From contig NZ_AP027043.1 of the NCBI RefSeq assembly GCF_027924665.1, positions 4,836,001 through 4,900,000 on the forward strand: 64,000 bases of DNA, read 5' to 3'. This DNA is from Flavobacterium sp. GSB-24. GTDB taxonomy: Bacteria > Bacteroidota > Bacteroidia > Flavobacteriales > Flavobacteriaceae. Position numbers and translations under genes: made by a program. Below the pieces are notes generated by a model, which ran no database searches, was not told the origin of the DNA, and saw nothing but the letters and a program-made list of their open reading frames with translations. Positions 7,940 to 16,823 of the stretch are shown here, piece by piece (within the stretch, counting starts at the first letter, position 1; every line of letters starts with the position of its first letter).

Positions 7940-9112
7940 CTAATCAATTGGCAAAATAGTCACTAATTGTCCTTCTTTTATATTTTCTAGATCTTGCTCT
8001 ACAATTACCAATCCGTTTGCAATAGCAAAAGAGTTAAGCATCGCCGAACTTTGACCATCTAAAATTGTTACGTTTGTTTCGTCGTATTTTGCTTTTAAAA
8101 ACAACGTTTTTCCTGTATCATTTTTGATTTCAGAATTTACCTTTCGAACTACTTTTGGTTTATGAATTTCAGAAAAACCCATTTTATTTTTCACTGCCGG
8201 CAAAACATAAATATAAAAATTAGTCAATGACGAAGCTGGATTTCCTGGAAGTGCAAAAACTAAAGTTTCTTTTTTAGATCCAAAAAACATTGGTTTTCCA
8301 GGCTTTTGGTTGATTTTATAAAATAGTTCTTCTACTCCATTTTTCAATAACGCTTCTTTTACAAAATCGTAGTCACCTACAGAAATTCCACCCGAAATTA
8401 ATACGATATCATTCTTTTTTAAAATTGATTTTAATGCCTTCTTCGTGGCTTTTAGATTATCTTTTACTCTGTAAACTTTCGTTTTTTCGATTCCAATTGT
8501 CTCAAGTGCTGCCTGAAGCATAATAGAATTACTTTCGAATATTTTTCCTTTTTTTAGTTTTTTTCCAGGCTCTACTAATTCATTTCCAGTAACTAAAATA
8601 CCTATTTTGGGCTTTTTATAAACTTCAATTTCTGTAATTCCCAAACAAGCTAGAAATCCAATTGCGGCAGGAGTCAACAAAGTATTAGGTTCGAAAACAA
8701 CATCACCTTTGCCAATTTGCTCTCCTTTTGCACGAACATTTGTATTTTTCTCTGGCATTTGAGCAATTAGAATTGAATCTGTATTGGCCATTACATGCTC
8801 CTGCATTACCACTGTATCAGCATCGTCTGGAACATAGGCACCAGTAAATATTCTGATGGCTTCATTTTGTTTTAGTTTGATATTGGAGTGATCTCCAGCC
8901 TGAGAAATCCCTACAATATCGTATTGATGTCTTATACTGTGCGTAAAAGCATACCCATCCATTGCAGATTGACGAAAAGGAGGCATAGAAATTGGCGAGT
9001 AAATTGTTTCTGCCAAAACATAGCCTCGCGCTTTCTGTACTTTAATTTTCTGCGTTGGCATAACATTACTATTCGTTGCTACAATTTCTAAAGCTTCTTT
9101 TACTTCTATCAT
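7940..9112 (-). CDS. moeA: Molybdopterin molybdenumtransferase MoeA
   Basis: 390 residues, normal length. It inserts molybdate into adenylated molybdopterin. Motifs in order: SPISMPPFRQSAMDGYAF near 36-53, GAYVPDDADTVVMQEHV, TGNELVEPGKKLKKGKIFESN, LISGGISVGDYDFVKEAL and LPGNPASSLTNFYIYVLP. It is the first gene of the leftward Moco operon and has a clear promoter with a palindromic operator just upstream. Confidence 0.96.
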   Translation of the reverse strand: MIEVKEALEIVATNSNVMPTQKIKVQKARGYVLAETIYSPISMPPFRQSAMDGYAFTHSIRHQYDIVGISQAGDHSNIKLKQNEAIRIFTGAYVPDDADTVVMQEHVMANTDSILIAQMPEKNTNVRAKGEQIGKGDVVFEPNTLLTPAAIGFLACLGITEIEVYKKPKIGILVTGNELVEPGKKLKKGKIFESNSIMLQAALETIGIEKTKVYRVKDNLKATKKALKSILKKNDIVLISGGISVGDYDFVKEALLKNGVEELFYKINQKPGKPMFFGSKKETLVFALPGNPASSLTNFYIYVLPAVKNKMGFSEIHKPKVVRKVNSEIKNDTGKTLFLKAKYDETNVTILDGQSSAMLNSFAIANGLVIVEQDLENIKEGQLVTILPID

Positions 9113-9136
9113 TATTTATTTAGTTAAACTAAGTAT

Positions 9137-9163
9137 AAATACTTATTACAAATATAAGTATTT
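9137..9163. promoter_or_regulatory. Palindromic operator over the moeA promoter
   Basis: Perfect inverted repeat AAATACTTAT (9137-9146), a 7-base spacer, and ATAAGTATTT (9154-9163). A further AAGTAT at 9131-9136 makes a second, overlapping dyad with ATACTT. It covers the -7 box and expected start of moeA transcription. The binding protein is not known from the sequence. Confidence 0.7.
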
Positions 9164-9181
9164 AATATTAGGATGGATCAA
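9149..9181 (-). promoter_or_regulatory. Promoter of the Moco operon
   Basis: Read on the minus strand: TTG at 9181-9179, 22-base spacer, TATATTTG at 9156-9149. This matches the flavobacterial TTG / TAnnTTTG consensus, 37 bases before the moeA start. Confidence 0.7.
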
Positions 9182-9515
9182 ATTTTGAATTTTCTTTTTC
9201 GTCTTTATAAAATTACTTTAATTTATTCAAAATCAACTTTAAAATTTCATTACAATTAATCTGTTTTTTAATTTGAAAAAGGTTATATGATAGTTTTTAA
9301 CATTTTTTGCCTGAATATGAGACATTAAAAACCTTAAAATTGAGGTTTAAAATAATGTAAAATACTACATTTCAACCAGCAGGAAAAATTTATTTTAACA
9401 AATGTTCGAAGTATATGTTCTTTTGAAATCTCTTTAAAATAAGGGCTTAACAAATACAATAGAAGTTTAAACGTATATATAAACGAAGTTTTTTCAAAAA
9501 AAAATCAACAAACTT

Positions 9516-9545
9516 TTGGTTTTTATTATATAAAAATTAACTTTG
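9516..9545 (+). promoter_or_regulatory. Promoter of the SusC/sulfatase locus
   Basis: TTG at 9516-9518, 19-base spacer and TAACTTTG at 9538-9545, a full match to TTG / TAnnTTTG. It predicts a leader of about 490 bases before susC, which contains two Cys-rich short ORFs. Confidence 0.65.
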
Positions 9546-9546
9546 T

Positions 9547-9566
9547 CTATAGGATTAGTAGAGTTT
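9547..9566 (-). promoter_or_regulatory. Operator-like 20-mer, copy 1
   Basis: On the minus strand it reads AAACTCTACTAATCCTATAG. It matches the plus strand at 16750-16769 in 17 of 20 positions. Here it begins one base after the -7 box, so a bound protein would block the transcription start. Confidence 0.5.
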
Positions 9567-9599
9567 AAAATAATATTTCAAACCATAAAAACTATTATT

Positions 9600-9686
9600 G
9601 TGAAAACAACAGAAAGCATATCGTATTACATTCTTCCTAAAAAGTACACCTATAACACTTGCTGTTATATGTGCTTCTGTTGCTAA
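9600..9686 (+). CDS. Cys-rich leader peptide 1 (28 codons)
   Basis: GTG start at 9600, stop TAA at 9684-9686. The peptide begins MKTTESISYY and ends NTCCYMCFCC, so five of the last eight codons are Cys (TGC/TGT). It starts about 50 bases after the predicted transcription start and lies upstream of a sulfur-scavenging operon. The Cys codons fall inside the hairpins listed at 9607-9682. Ribosome stalling when Cys-tRNA is short would alter that folding, as in amino-acid attenuators. Not previously named as far as I know; the coding status is inferred from position and Cys bias. Confidence 0.6.
   Translation: MKTTESISYYILPKKYTYNTCCYMCFCC
9607..9682 (+). promoter_or_regulatory. Alternative RNA hairpins over the Cys codons
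   Basis: Inner hairpin: AGTACA (9643-9648) with TGTGCT (9670-9675) and TATAACA (9651-9657) with TGTTATA (9663-9669), 5-base loop. Outer pairing: CAACAGAAAGCA (9607-9618, one bulged A) with TGCTTCTGTTG (9672-9682). The two compete for bases 9672-9675, which suits a switch. Confidence 0.5.
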
Positions 9687-9872
9687 AACCTACTTTTATT
9701 TTATTTGCTATTTGATATTCTGTTACAGCAAATTTCTTAAAAAACACCATCAAAAAAATATTTACTGAATTTTACCCAAAAATCTCTCTGATGCATTTTC
9801 TGCGTTGGATGGATTCTTGAAACCACACCTATTATTCAATAATTTAAATAACTAACAACTAAAAAAACTAAA

Positions 9873-9905
9873 ATGAAAACAATGCAAACCTGCTGCTGTA
9901 AATAA
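9873..9905 (+). CDS. Cys-rich leader peptide 2 (10 codons)
   Basis: ATG at 9873, stop TAA at 9903-9905; peptide MKTMQTCCCK. Three Cys codons in a row are followed within 6 bases by a perfect hairpin. Like leader 1 it starts with Met-Lys-Thr. It lies 133 bases before susC and after an A-rich stretch typical of translation starts in this phylum. The likely role is to sense Cys supply; the peptide itself need not be functional. Confidence 0.6.
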   Translation: MKTMQTCCCK

Positions 9906-9910
9906 AAAAA

Positions 9911-9936
9911 GCCATTTCTGCGGCAACAGAAATGGC
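9911..9936 (+). promoter_or_regulatory. Hairpin after leader peptide 2
   Basis: GCCATTTCTG (9911-9920) pairs perfectly with CAGAAATGGC (9927-9936), loop CGGCAA. No T run follows on the plus strand, so it is not a simple terminator there; a Rho-linked or anti-terminator role is possible. Downstream, CAAGA (9965-9969) and TCTTG (10007-10011) bracket a second small structured element. Confidence 0.55.
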
Positions 9937-10038
9937 AAGGCTTAAAGAACATTTATCACTAAATCAAGAACACTTTTAGAGTGCTGTATAAACAGTGCTC
10001 AGGGCGTCTTGTTAATTACTTAAAACCAGTACAAAGAA

Positions 10039-13000
10039 ATGAAAAAAAAGTTAAACATATACATACCGCTGTTTCTACTCTTCATAACGGCGGGAATACA
10101 TGCCCAAAATACTACACCTCTTATACAGTCTAAACTTGACGGAACTGTTGTAGACGCTATTACAAATCAGCCAATTATAGGAGCTTCTGTTACAATTAAA
10201 GGAACAACTCACGGCGTTGTGACAGATGCGGAAGGAAAATTTTATTTTCAGACAGGACAAAAATTTCCATATACTTTACTTGTAAGTTACATTGGATATA
10301 AAAAAGCAGAAATTATTGTTGAAAAAAATCCAGTTACCATTAGTCTTAAAGAAGAACGCCAAGAACTTGATGAATTGGTCGTTGTTGGATACGGAACTCA
10401 GAAAAGAAAAGACATTACAGGTTCTGTAGCTTCTGTGCCTAAAGCTAATTTATCTCAGGTGACTTCTTCGGCAGATAATCTTCTAAGAGGTGCTATTTCT
10501 GGAGTGGTAGTTACGCAAAGTTCTGGACGTCCTGGTGCTTCTTCTAGTGTTCGTATTCGTGGAGGAAACTCTATAACTGCTGGTAATGAACCGCTGTATG
10601 TTGTAGATGGAATCTTAATTTACAATGATAATTCTAACAGCTCTGCGGGAGTAGCTTATGCAGGTTCTAGTGTTAATGTTTTGTCAACTATCAACCCTGC
10701 CGATATTGAATCAATCGAAGTATTGAAAGATGCTTCTGCAACAGCAATTTACGGTTCTCGAGGTGCCAATGGTGTTGTCATTATTACCACTAAAAAAGGA
10801 ACGAAGGGACAAGATAATATTTCGTATCAAGGTTATTTTGGATTTCAGAATATTTCGAAAAAACTTAGGATAATGAATGCCAGCGAATGGGCAAGTTTAA
10901 GAAACGATGTTCAAGCCAGTATTGGTCAGGCGCCTTCTTTTTCTGCAGCGCAGATAGAAGCCTTAAAAACTTCTGGAAATTATGACTGGCAGTCTGCGGC
11001 ATTTGTAACTGCAGCACCAATACAAAGTCATAACTTGTCTTTTTCTGGAGGTGATGAAAGATCAAGATATGCTATATCTGCTGGTTATTTTGATCAAGAC
11101 GGAATTGTTTTGGGTAGTGATTTTAAACGTATTTCACTTCGTGCTAACTACGAAAGAAATTATTCTCAGAATTTCAAATTTGGTGTAAATGCTAATTATA
11201 CCAATTCAGTATCAAATGGAGTAGGTGCCAGCAGCAGCGGAGGAAGAAATCCAAACCCTTTAGTTGGTGTTTTATTGACTGCTCCCGTTGTTCCTATAAA
11301 AAACGATAATGGAAGTTATAATGTTACTAATAACCCTTATGCTACTTCTGTAAATGGTTATGTTCCTAACCCCATTAATGATTTAGAAAACACTACTAAC
11401 GAAACTAAAATCAATAGAATTTTAACCAGCTTATTTGGTGAATACAAAATCACTAAAAAATTAACCGCTAAAGTTGCAGTAAGTGGTGATGTCATCAATA
11501 CAAAACAAAATTACTACGCTCCTGCAAACACATCAAATGGTGCAGGAACAAAAGGTTTAGCTTCTGTTGGTGAAAGAGCTGTAAGTTCTGTTTTAAATGA
11601 AAATACCTTAAACTACAATACAAATTTTGGCGAAAATCATAAATTCTCTGCTTTAGGAGGTTATACACTTCAATATACAAAAGGAGAAGTTGTTAATGCA
11701 GGAGCACAGACATTTGTAAATGATGCTAATACATACAATGCTTTGCAAGATGGTGTGCCAGTAAAACCATACAGCGATGCTTACGAAAGTGTTTTAAAAT
11801 CATGGCTGGCAAGAGTAAATTACTCTTATAAAGGAAAATACAACTTCACAGTGTCTGGACGTGCAGATGGTTCTTCTAGATTTGGTTCTGAATCACTTTG
11901 GGGTTACTTCCCTTCTGCTGGATTTTCATGGAATATTACTGACGAAGAATTTGCAAATAACATAAAAGGTGTAACAGAAGCAAAACTTAGAATTACTGCT
12001 GGAACAACAGGAAATCAGGAAATTGGAAATTATCTTTCGCTGGCTTCAATGGGCTCTGTAAACTATTCTTTTGGAGGTACATTGTATACAGGGTTGGCTC
12101 CTACCCGATTGGCAAATCCAGATTTAAGATGGGAAAAAACAAATCAATATAATGTTGGATTGGATTTATCATTATTAGATCGAAAAATCAATTTTGTATT
12201 TGATGTGTATTACAAAAAAACAAAAGATTTGTTAATCAATGTACCAGTTCCATTGAGTTCGGGTTATGCAACTGTTCTTCAAAATATTGGAGGTGTTGAA
12301 AATAAAGGTCTTGAGATTGGTTTGACAACAGAAAACATCAAAACAGAAAATTTCGCTTGGAATTCAAACATCGTATTTTCTGCCAATAAAAATAAAGTTA
12401 CAGAAATAGGAAATGGCGTTAATGAATTTTTCCCTGTAGTTCCAAATGGTTCTCTACTACAGCAGCAGCCTGTTATTGTAAAAGTTGGTCTGCCTTTGGG
12501 AAGCTTCTGGGGATATAAAACAAACGGGATTTTCCAAACTCAGGAAGAAGTAAATACACAGCCAAAAATTAACAGTTTAGCCAATACAAAAGTCGGAGAC
12601 AGAAAATATGTGGATGCAAATGGCGACGGCGTAATCAATGCATTGGACAAAGGAAATTTAGGAACTTCTCAGCCAAAATTTGTTGGAAGTTTTAGCAACA
12701 CGATATCTTATCATGATTTTGATTTAAATTTCTCTTTTCAAGGATCTTATGGCGGTAAAATTTTCAATGCTTTAAATCAGCAGTTAGAAATTTCTACGCT
12801 GGGAACAAATGCAGCATCTACTTTAAATGATCGCTGGACACCAACAAACCCAAGCAATGAAATTCCTAGGGCAACAAGTTCCCCATTAGGAATTGTTTCT
12901 GAGCGCTATGTAGAAGATGCTTCCTTCTTAAGATTAAAATTAATCACATTAGGATATACTTTACCAAAAAGCGTTTCTAAAAAATTAGGAACAAAAAGCG

Positions 13001-13164
13001 TGAAATTTTATATCTCAGCAGAAAACCTAATTACATGGACAAAATACACTGGTTATGATCCAGAGGTAAGTTCATACGAACAAAACAACTTATATCCGGG
13101 AATTGATTTTGGTTCTTATCCAAACTCTAAAACATTCATCTCGGGCTTGAACGTAACTTTCTAA
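10039..13164 (+). CDS. SusC/RagA-type TonB-dependent outer-membrane receptor
   Basis: 1041 residues. Signal peptide 1-22 (ends GIHAQ), carboxypeptidase-regulatory-like domain about 34-115 (GTVVDAITNQPIIGASV), a TonB-box/plug region from 120 (ELVVVGYGTQKRKDITGSV, then RIRGGNSI and PLYVVDGI), and a long barrel ending in SGLNVTF with a terminal Phe. It pairs with the SusD lipoprotein 16 bases downstream to import oligomers through the outer membrane with energy from TonB. Adjacent sulfatases and the Cys-rich leader suggest sulfated or sulfur-bearing substrates. The exact substrate cannot be read from sequence. Confidence 0.95.
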   Translation: MKKKLNIYIPLFLLFITAGIHAQNTTPLIQSKLDGTVVDAITNQPIIGASVTIKGTTHGVVTDAEGKFYFQTGQKFPYTLLVSYIGYKKAEIIVEKNPVTISLKEERQELDELVVVGYGTQKRKDITGSVASVPKANLSQVTSSADNLLRGAISGVVVTQSSGRPGASSSVRIRGGNSITAGNEPLYVVDGILIYNDNSNSSAGVAYAGSSVNVLSTINPADIESIEVLKDASATAIYGSRGANGVVIITTKKGTKGQDNISYQGYFGFQNISKKLRIMNASEWASLRNDVQASIGQAPSFSAAQIEALKTSGNYDWQSAAFVTAAPIQSHNLSFSGGDERSRYAISAGYFDQDGIVLGSDFKRISLRANYERNYSQNFKFGVNANYTNSVSNGVGASSSGGRNPNPLVGVLLTAPVVPIKNDNGSYNVTNNPYATSVNGYVPNPINDLENTTNETKINRILTSLFGEYKITKKLTAKVAVSGDVINTKQNYYAPANTSNGAGTKGLASVGERAVSSVLNENTLNYNTNFGENHKFSALGGYTLQYTKGEVVNAGAQTFVNDANTYNALQDGVPVKPYSDAYESVLKSWLARVNYSYKGKYNFTVSGRADGSSRFGSESLWGYFPSAGFSWNITDEEFANNIKGVTEAKLRITAGTTGNQEIGNYLSLASMGSVNYSFGGTLYTGLAPTRLANPDLRWEKTNQYNVGLDLSLLDRKINFVFDVYYKKTKDLLINVPVPLSSGYATVLQNIGGVENKGLEIGLTTENIKTENFAWNSNIVFSANKNKVTEIGNGVNEFFPVVPNGSLLQQQPVIVKVGLPLGSFWGYKTNGIFQTQEEVNTQPKINSLANTKVGDRKYVDANGDGVINALDKGNLGTSQPKFVGSFSNTISYHDFDLNFSFQGSYGGKIFNALNQQLEISTLGTNAASTLNDRWTPTNPSNEIPRATSSPLGIVSERYVEDASFLRLKLITLGYTLPKSVSKKLGTKSVKFYISAENLITWTKYTGYDPEVSSYEQNNLYPGIDFGSYPNSKTFISGLNVTF

Positions 13165-13180
13165 GTAAAAAAAATATAAA

Positions 13181-14653
13181 ATGAAAAAGATTATTATAAC
13201 ATTCCTTTTTAGTGCCGGTTTACTTGTATCGTGCACGGAACTAGAGGTAACGCCTACCTCTTTTGTAACAGAAGACAATTACTTTATAACCCAGGATGAT
13301 GCTGTAGCTAGTGTAACTGCAGTTTACGCTTCGTTAAGTATTGATCCGGGAGAGCAGAGTTTATTTGGAAGAAACCTTTATTTCTTAACAGATATGGGTT
13401 CAGATTATGCTGCAGCTGGAGTTTCTGCCACAAATCCGCAAGTTAGAGCAATGAGCAGTTTAACGCATGATGCAACAAATGACCGTGTTCAAGTAGCTTG
13501 GAGACAAATTTACAATGGAATCAACAGAGCGAATGTGTCGATTGATAATATCCCGAAAGTAGCTGGAAATGAAGTTATCAAAACTAGGCTAATCAATGAA
13601 GCAAAATTCATACGAGGATTGTTGTATTTTCAAGCAGTGCGTCTTTGGGGCGGTGTCCCAATTGTTTTACACGAAGCAAAATCTATTAATTTAGGAGACT
13701 TAAAAACTAACAGAGCAACTGTAGAAGAAGTTTATACTCAGATTATTCAAGACTTGACTGATGCTGAAGCTTTACCTCCTACTTACACTGCTGCAGATGC
13801 CGGCCGTGCAACTTCTGGAGCTGCAAAAGCAATTTTGGCAAAAGTTTATTTGACGAGAAAAGACTGGCCAAATGCAATTTTAAAAGCTAGAGAAGTAATT
13901 AACGGCGGATATGGATATGCTTTGTTTGAAGATTTTCAAGATATCTTCACAAAAACCAAAAAGAACGGAAAAGAGCATATTTTTTCTGTTCAGTTTGAAC
14001 CTAATCAAGCAGGAAACGGATCTAGCGGAAGTACTTTTCAATCAACATCATTTACTGGATTTACTGCGACAGAACCAGCAGATATTATTTCAGACGTAGC
14101 ATTATTTTATGACATTTATGCGCCTGGAGATAAAAGAAGAGATGTGAGTTACGCCAAACAATTGCTGAATCCCACAACTGGAACGCTATACACATTTCCG
14201 AAACCAATTTTCAAAAAATACTTGGATTTAACCAATTTAGCAACACCTGGAAATGTCGCTATCAACTTTCCAATTATTCGTTATGCCGATATCTTATTGT
14301 CTTTAGCGGAAGCGATAAATGAACAAAGCGGACCAACTGCCGAAACTTACGAATTAATCAATCAGGTAAGAAGAAGAGCTTTTGGAAAACCAATTACGAC
14401 TCCAGATGCAGCTGTTGATTTGGCAGGACTAAATCAGACAACGTTTAGAGCGGCAATTCAGGAAGAACGTAAAAAAGAATTTGTTCAGGAAGGACAGCGC
14501 TGGTTCGACTTGGTAAGATGGGGAACTCTGGTTACTGAAGTGAAAAAAGTAACGGCTAAAAATTCGGTTTCAGAAAGAAATAATCTTTATCCAATTCCTC
14601 AAAGCGAACGAAATATTAACCCTGACGGTTTACCTCAAAACCCTGGATATTAA
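13181..14653 (+). CDS. SusD/RagB-type surface lipoprotein
   Basis: 490 residues. Lipoprotein signal with lipobox LLVSC, Cys18 the lipidated residue. The body has the SusD pattern: RQIYNGINRANVSIDNI, AKFIRGLLYFQAVRLWGGVPIV, and the closing IQEERKKEFVQEGQRWFDLVRWGTL followed by LYPIPQSERNINP. SusD proteins form the lid over SusC and bind the ligand at the cell surface. It is co-transcribed with susC and sits 31 bases before the first sulfatase. Confidence 0.95.
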   Translation: MKKIIITFLFSAGLLVSCTELEVTPTSFVTEDNYFITQDDAVASVTAVYASLSIDPGEQSLFGRNLYFLTDMGSDYAAAGVSATNPQVRAMSSLTHDATNDRVQVAWRQIYNGINRANVSIDNIPKVAGNEVIKTRLINEAKFIRGLLYFQAVRLWGGVPIVLHEAKSINLGDLKTNRATVEEVYTQIIQDLTDAEALPPTYTAADAGRATSGAAKAILAKVYLTRKDWPNAILKAREVINGGYGYALFEDFQDIFTKTKKNGKEHIFSVQFEPNQAGNGSSGSTFQSTSFTGFTATEPADIISDVALFYDIYAPGDKRRDVSYAKQLLNPTTGTLYTFPKPIFKKYLDLTNLATPGNVAINFPIIRYADILLSLAEAINEQSGPTAETYELINQVRRRAFGKPITTPDAAVDLAGLNQTTFRAAIQEERKKEFVQEGQRWFDLVRWGTLVTEVKKVTAKNSVSERNNLYPIPQSERNINPDGLPQNPGY

Positions 14654-14684
14654 TCTAAAAAGTAACTAAAAAAACTATAAAATC

Positions 14685-16598
14685 ATGAAAAAATTAAATA
14701 ACCTTTTAAACAAAAGTCCAAAAACGGGGCTTTTGTTTACCGCTTTTCTAGCCGTCCAGATCGGGTTTGCACAAGAAAACACAGAATTTAAAGGAACTGT
14801 TGGCAAAACTTTGGCTGATTCTAAAGAATATTGGCCAGAACCAGTAAAAGCTCCAAAAGGTGCTCCAAATATTGTTTGGATTTTATTGGATGACGTTGGA
14901 TTTGGTGCTGCAAGTACTTTTGGAGGTTTAATCAATACACCTACTTTTGATAATCTGGCTAATAATGGTTTACGTTATACGAATTTCCATACTACTGCAA
15001 TTTGTGCTCCAACACGTGCTGCGTTATTAACAGGAAGAAATTCAGGAAGAGTTCACGTAAGCGGATTTTCTCACACTATTTTATCTGCTGGTTTCCCAGG
15101 ATGGGACGGAAGAATTCCTTCTGATAAAGGAACAATCGCTGAGATTTTGCGTGAAAACGGATACAATACTTTTGCAGTTGGTAAATATGGCGTAACACCA
15201 GACGAAGATGCTACAGATGCAGGTCCGTTTGACAGATGGCCGACAGGAAAAGGTTTCGATCATTTTTACGGATTTTTGGGTTCACAGACGGATCAATACA
15301 ATCCTGATTTGGTTGAAGATCAAGTTCATATTAAACCTGACGGACGTCATTTAAATGAATTAATTACAGACAAAGCAATCAGCTATATTCAAAAACAACA
15401 AAAAGCCGCACCTGGAAAACCATTCTTTTTATACTACGCACCGGGAGCAGCGCACGCACCTCATCAAGTTGCTACAAAATGGAGCGATCCTTATAAAGGA
15501 AAATTTGACGAAGGTTATGATGTTTACCGCGAAAAAGTAATTGCAAACCAAAAGAAATTAGGTGTTATTCCTGCCAATGCGGTGTTGCCAGAACGCAACC
15601 CATTGATTACAGATTGGAAAAAATTGACTCCAGAACAAAAGAAAGTTTATGCTAGATTTATGGAAGTTTATGCTGGTTTCTTGACTTATACAGATTATGA
15701 AGTTGGAAGAGTCGTAAATTATTTAAAAGAAAGCGGACAGCTTGACAATACTTTGATTTTTGTAGCAATTGGAGATAATGGAGCTAGTAAAGAAGGAACT
15801 ACAGAAGGAACAATCAATCAAAGTTTGTTTTCTCAAGGTATATCTGACGAGGAAAATTTAAAGAAAAACTTAGCTAATATTGATGAAATTGGTACGCCAA
15901 AAGGGTTAAATACCAATTATCCGTTAGGATGGGCTCAAGCAACAAATGTTCCGTTTAAAAACTGGAAACAAGATGCCCAATCTGAAGGAGGAACACATAA
16001 TCCGTTAATTGTTTTTTATCCAAACGGAATTAAAGACAAAGGCGGTATTAGAAATCAATACAGCCACGTAACCGATTTGCTTCCAACAACATTGGATATT
16101 GTGGGAATTAAAGCTCCAGAATACATCAAAGGAATCAAGCAAGATATTATTCAAGGTTCTTCATTCCAGGCCTCATTAGATAATCCGAAAGCAGAATCTT
16201 TACACAAAGTTCAATATTACTATATCTTCGGAAACAGAGCAATTTACAAAGATGGTTGGAAAGCTGGAGCAGCACATCTTCCAGATTCGTTTGCCGTTAA
16301 AAAAGCTTTTGGTAAAAATGAAAAGCCTGCACCAAGTAATTTCGATACTGATGTTTGGGAATTGTACAACTTAAACGAAGATTTTAACGAGCGTAATAAT
16401 CTTGCGAAAAAATATCCTGAGAAACTGGCAGAGCTTCAAAAATTGTTTGATGAACAGGCAAAAGAAAACAACGTTTACCCGTTAATAGACTGGCAGGATG
16501 TGTACAACAGACGAATCCATAATACAGGAGCCGATAAAGGAAAAACAGTGTCTGATTTGATTAAACAGGCTACTAAACCCGGAGGATCCAATAATTAA
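14685..16598 (+). CDS. Sulfatase 1 (formylglycine type)
   Basis: 637 residues with signal peptide ending GFAQ at 30. Residues 61-71 (PNIVWILLDDV) start the alkaline-phosphatase/sulfatase fold and hold the metal Asp pair. The active-site motif CAPTR is at 107-111 followed by AALLTGR; Cys107 should be oxidised to formylglycine. GKYGVTP replaces the usual GKWHLG. A later IGDNGASKEG gives further metal ligands. It hydrolyses sulfate esters, likely in the periplasm. It follows susD directly. No maturase (anSME or FGE) gene is in the window. Confidence 0.93.
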   Translation: MKKLNNLLNKSPKTGLLFTAFLAVQIGFAQENTEFKGTVGKTLADSKEYWPEPVKAPKGAPNIVWILLDDVGFGAASTFGGLINTPTFDNLANNGLRYTNFHTTAICAPTRAALLTGRNSGRVHVSGFSHTILSAGFPGWDGRIPSDKGTIAEILRENGYNTFAVGKYGVTPDEDATDAGPFDRWPTGKGFDHFYGFLGSQTDQYNPDLVEDQVHIKPDGRHLNELITDKAISYIQKQQKAAPGKPFFLYYAPGAAHAPHQVATKWSDPYKGKFDEGYDVYREKVIANQKKLGVIPANAVLPERNPLITDWKKLTPEQKKVYARFMEVYAGFLTYTDYEVGRVVNYLKESGQLDNTLIFVAIGDNGASKEGTTEGTINQSLFSQGISDEENLKKNLANIDEIGTPKGLNTNYPLGWAQATNVPFKNWKQDAQSEGGTHNPLIVFYPNGIKDKGGIRNQYSHVTDLLPTTLDIVGIKAPEYIKGIKQDIIQGSSFQASLDNPKAESLHKVQYYYIFGNRAIYKDGWKAGAAHLPDSFAVKKAFGKNEKPAPSNFDTDVWELYNLNEDFNERNNLAKKYPEKLAELQKLFDEQAKENNVYPLIDWQDVYNRRIHNTGADKGKTVSDLIKQATKPGGSNN

Positions 16599-16609
16599 TA
16601 ATGAATAAA

Positions 16610-16644
16610 TCAACCTATGTAGGTTTTAAAACCTTCTAGGTTGA
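16610..16644. repeat. Palindromic element with AGGTTTT/AAAACCT core
   Basis: TCAACCTA pairs with TAGGTTGA around an inner AGGTTTT/AAAACCT, making a nearly complete palindrome without a T tail. A related one is at 20607-20634. It could act as a weak terminator after sulfatase 1 or be a REP-like repeat. Confidence 0.55.
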
Positions 16645-16749
16645 TTTCAAACAATAAAAATAAAAATTTAACCGTTGAAACACTTCCAACCATTCAAAAA
16701 GTGAAGTAAAACAACAAATTCTAACAAATTAATGAAAAAATAAAAAATA

Positions 16750-16778
16750 AAACTCTACTAAATCCATAGAATTAGAAG
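16750..16778 (+). promoter_or_regulatory. Operator-like 20-mer, copy 2
   Basis: AAACTCTACTAAATCCATAG at 16750-16769 matches 17/20 to the minus strand at 9547-9566. With its flank (16755-16778) it forms an imperfect dyad around TCCATAGA. A weak -7-like TATTTTTA follows at 16789-16796, so this may regulate an internal promoter for the small protein and hydroxylase genes. Confidence 0.5.
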
Positions 16779-16823
16779 TTAAATTATTTATTTTTACATT
16801 AAAGAATTAAAATTCAAAAAGAT

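Noticed and set aside
9911..9936. Simple rho-independent terminator on the plus strand
   Set aside because: No T run follows on that strand. On the minus strand a T run does follow, but no gene is transcribed toward it from the right in this gap.
9113..10038. Known riboswitch (SAM or Moco type) in the susC or moeA leader
   Set aside because: I could not find the conserved core bases of either class; the Cys-rich leader ORFs explain the structure better.
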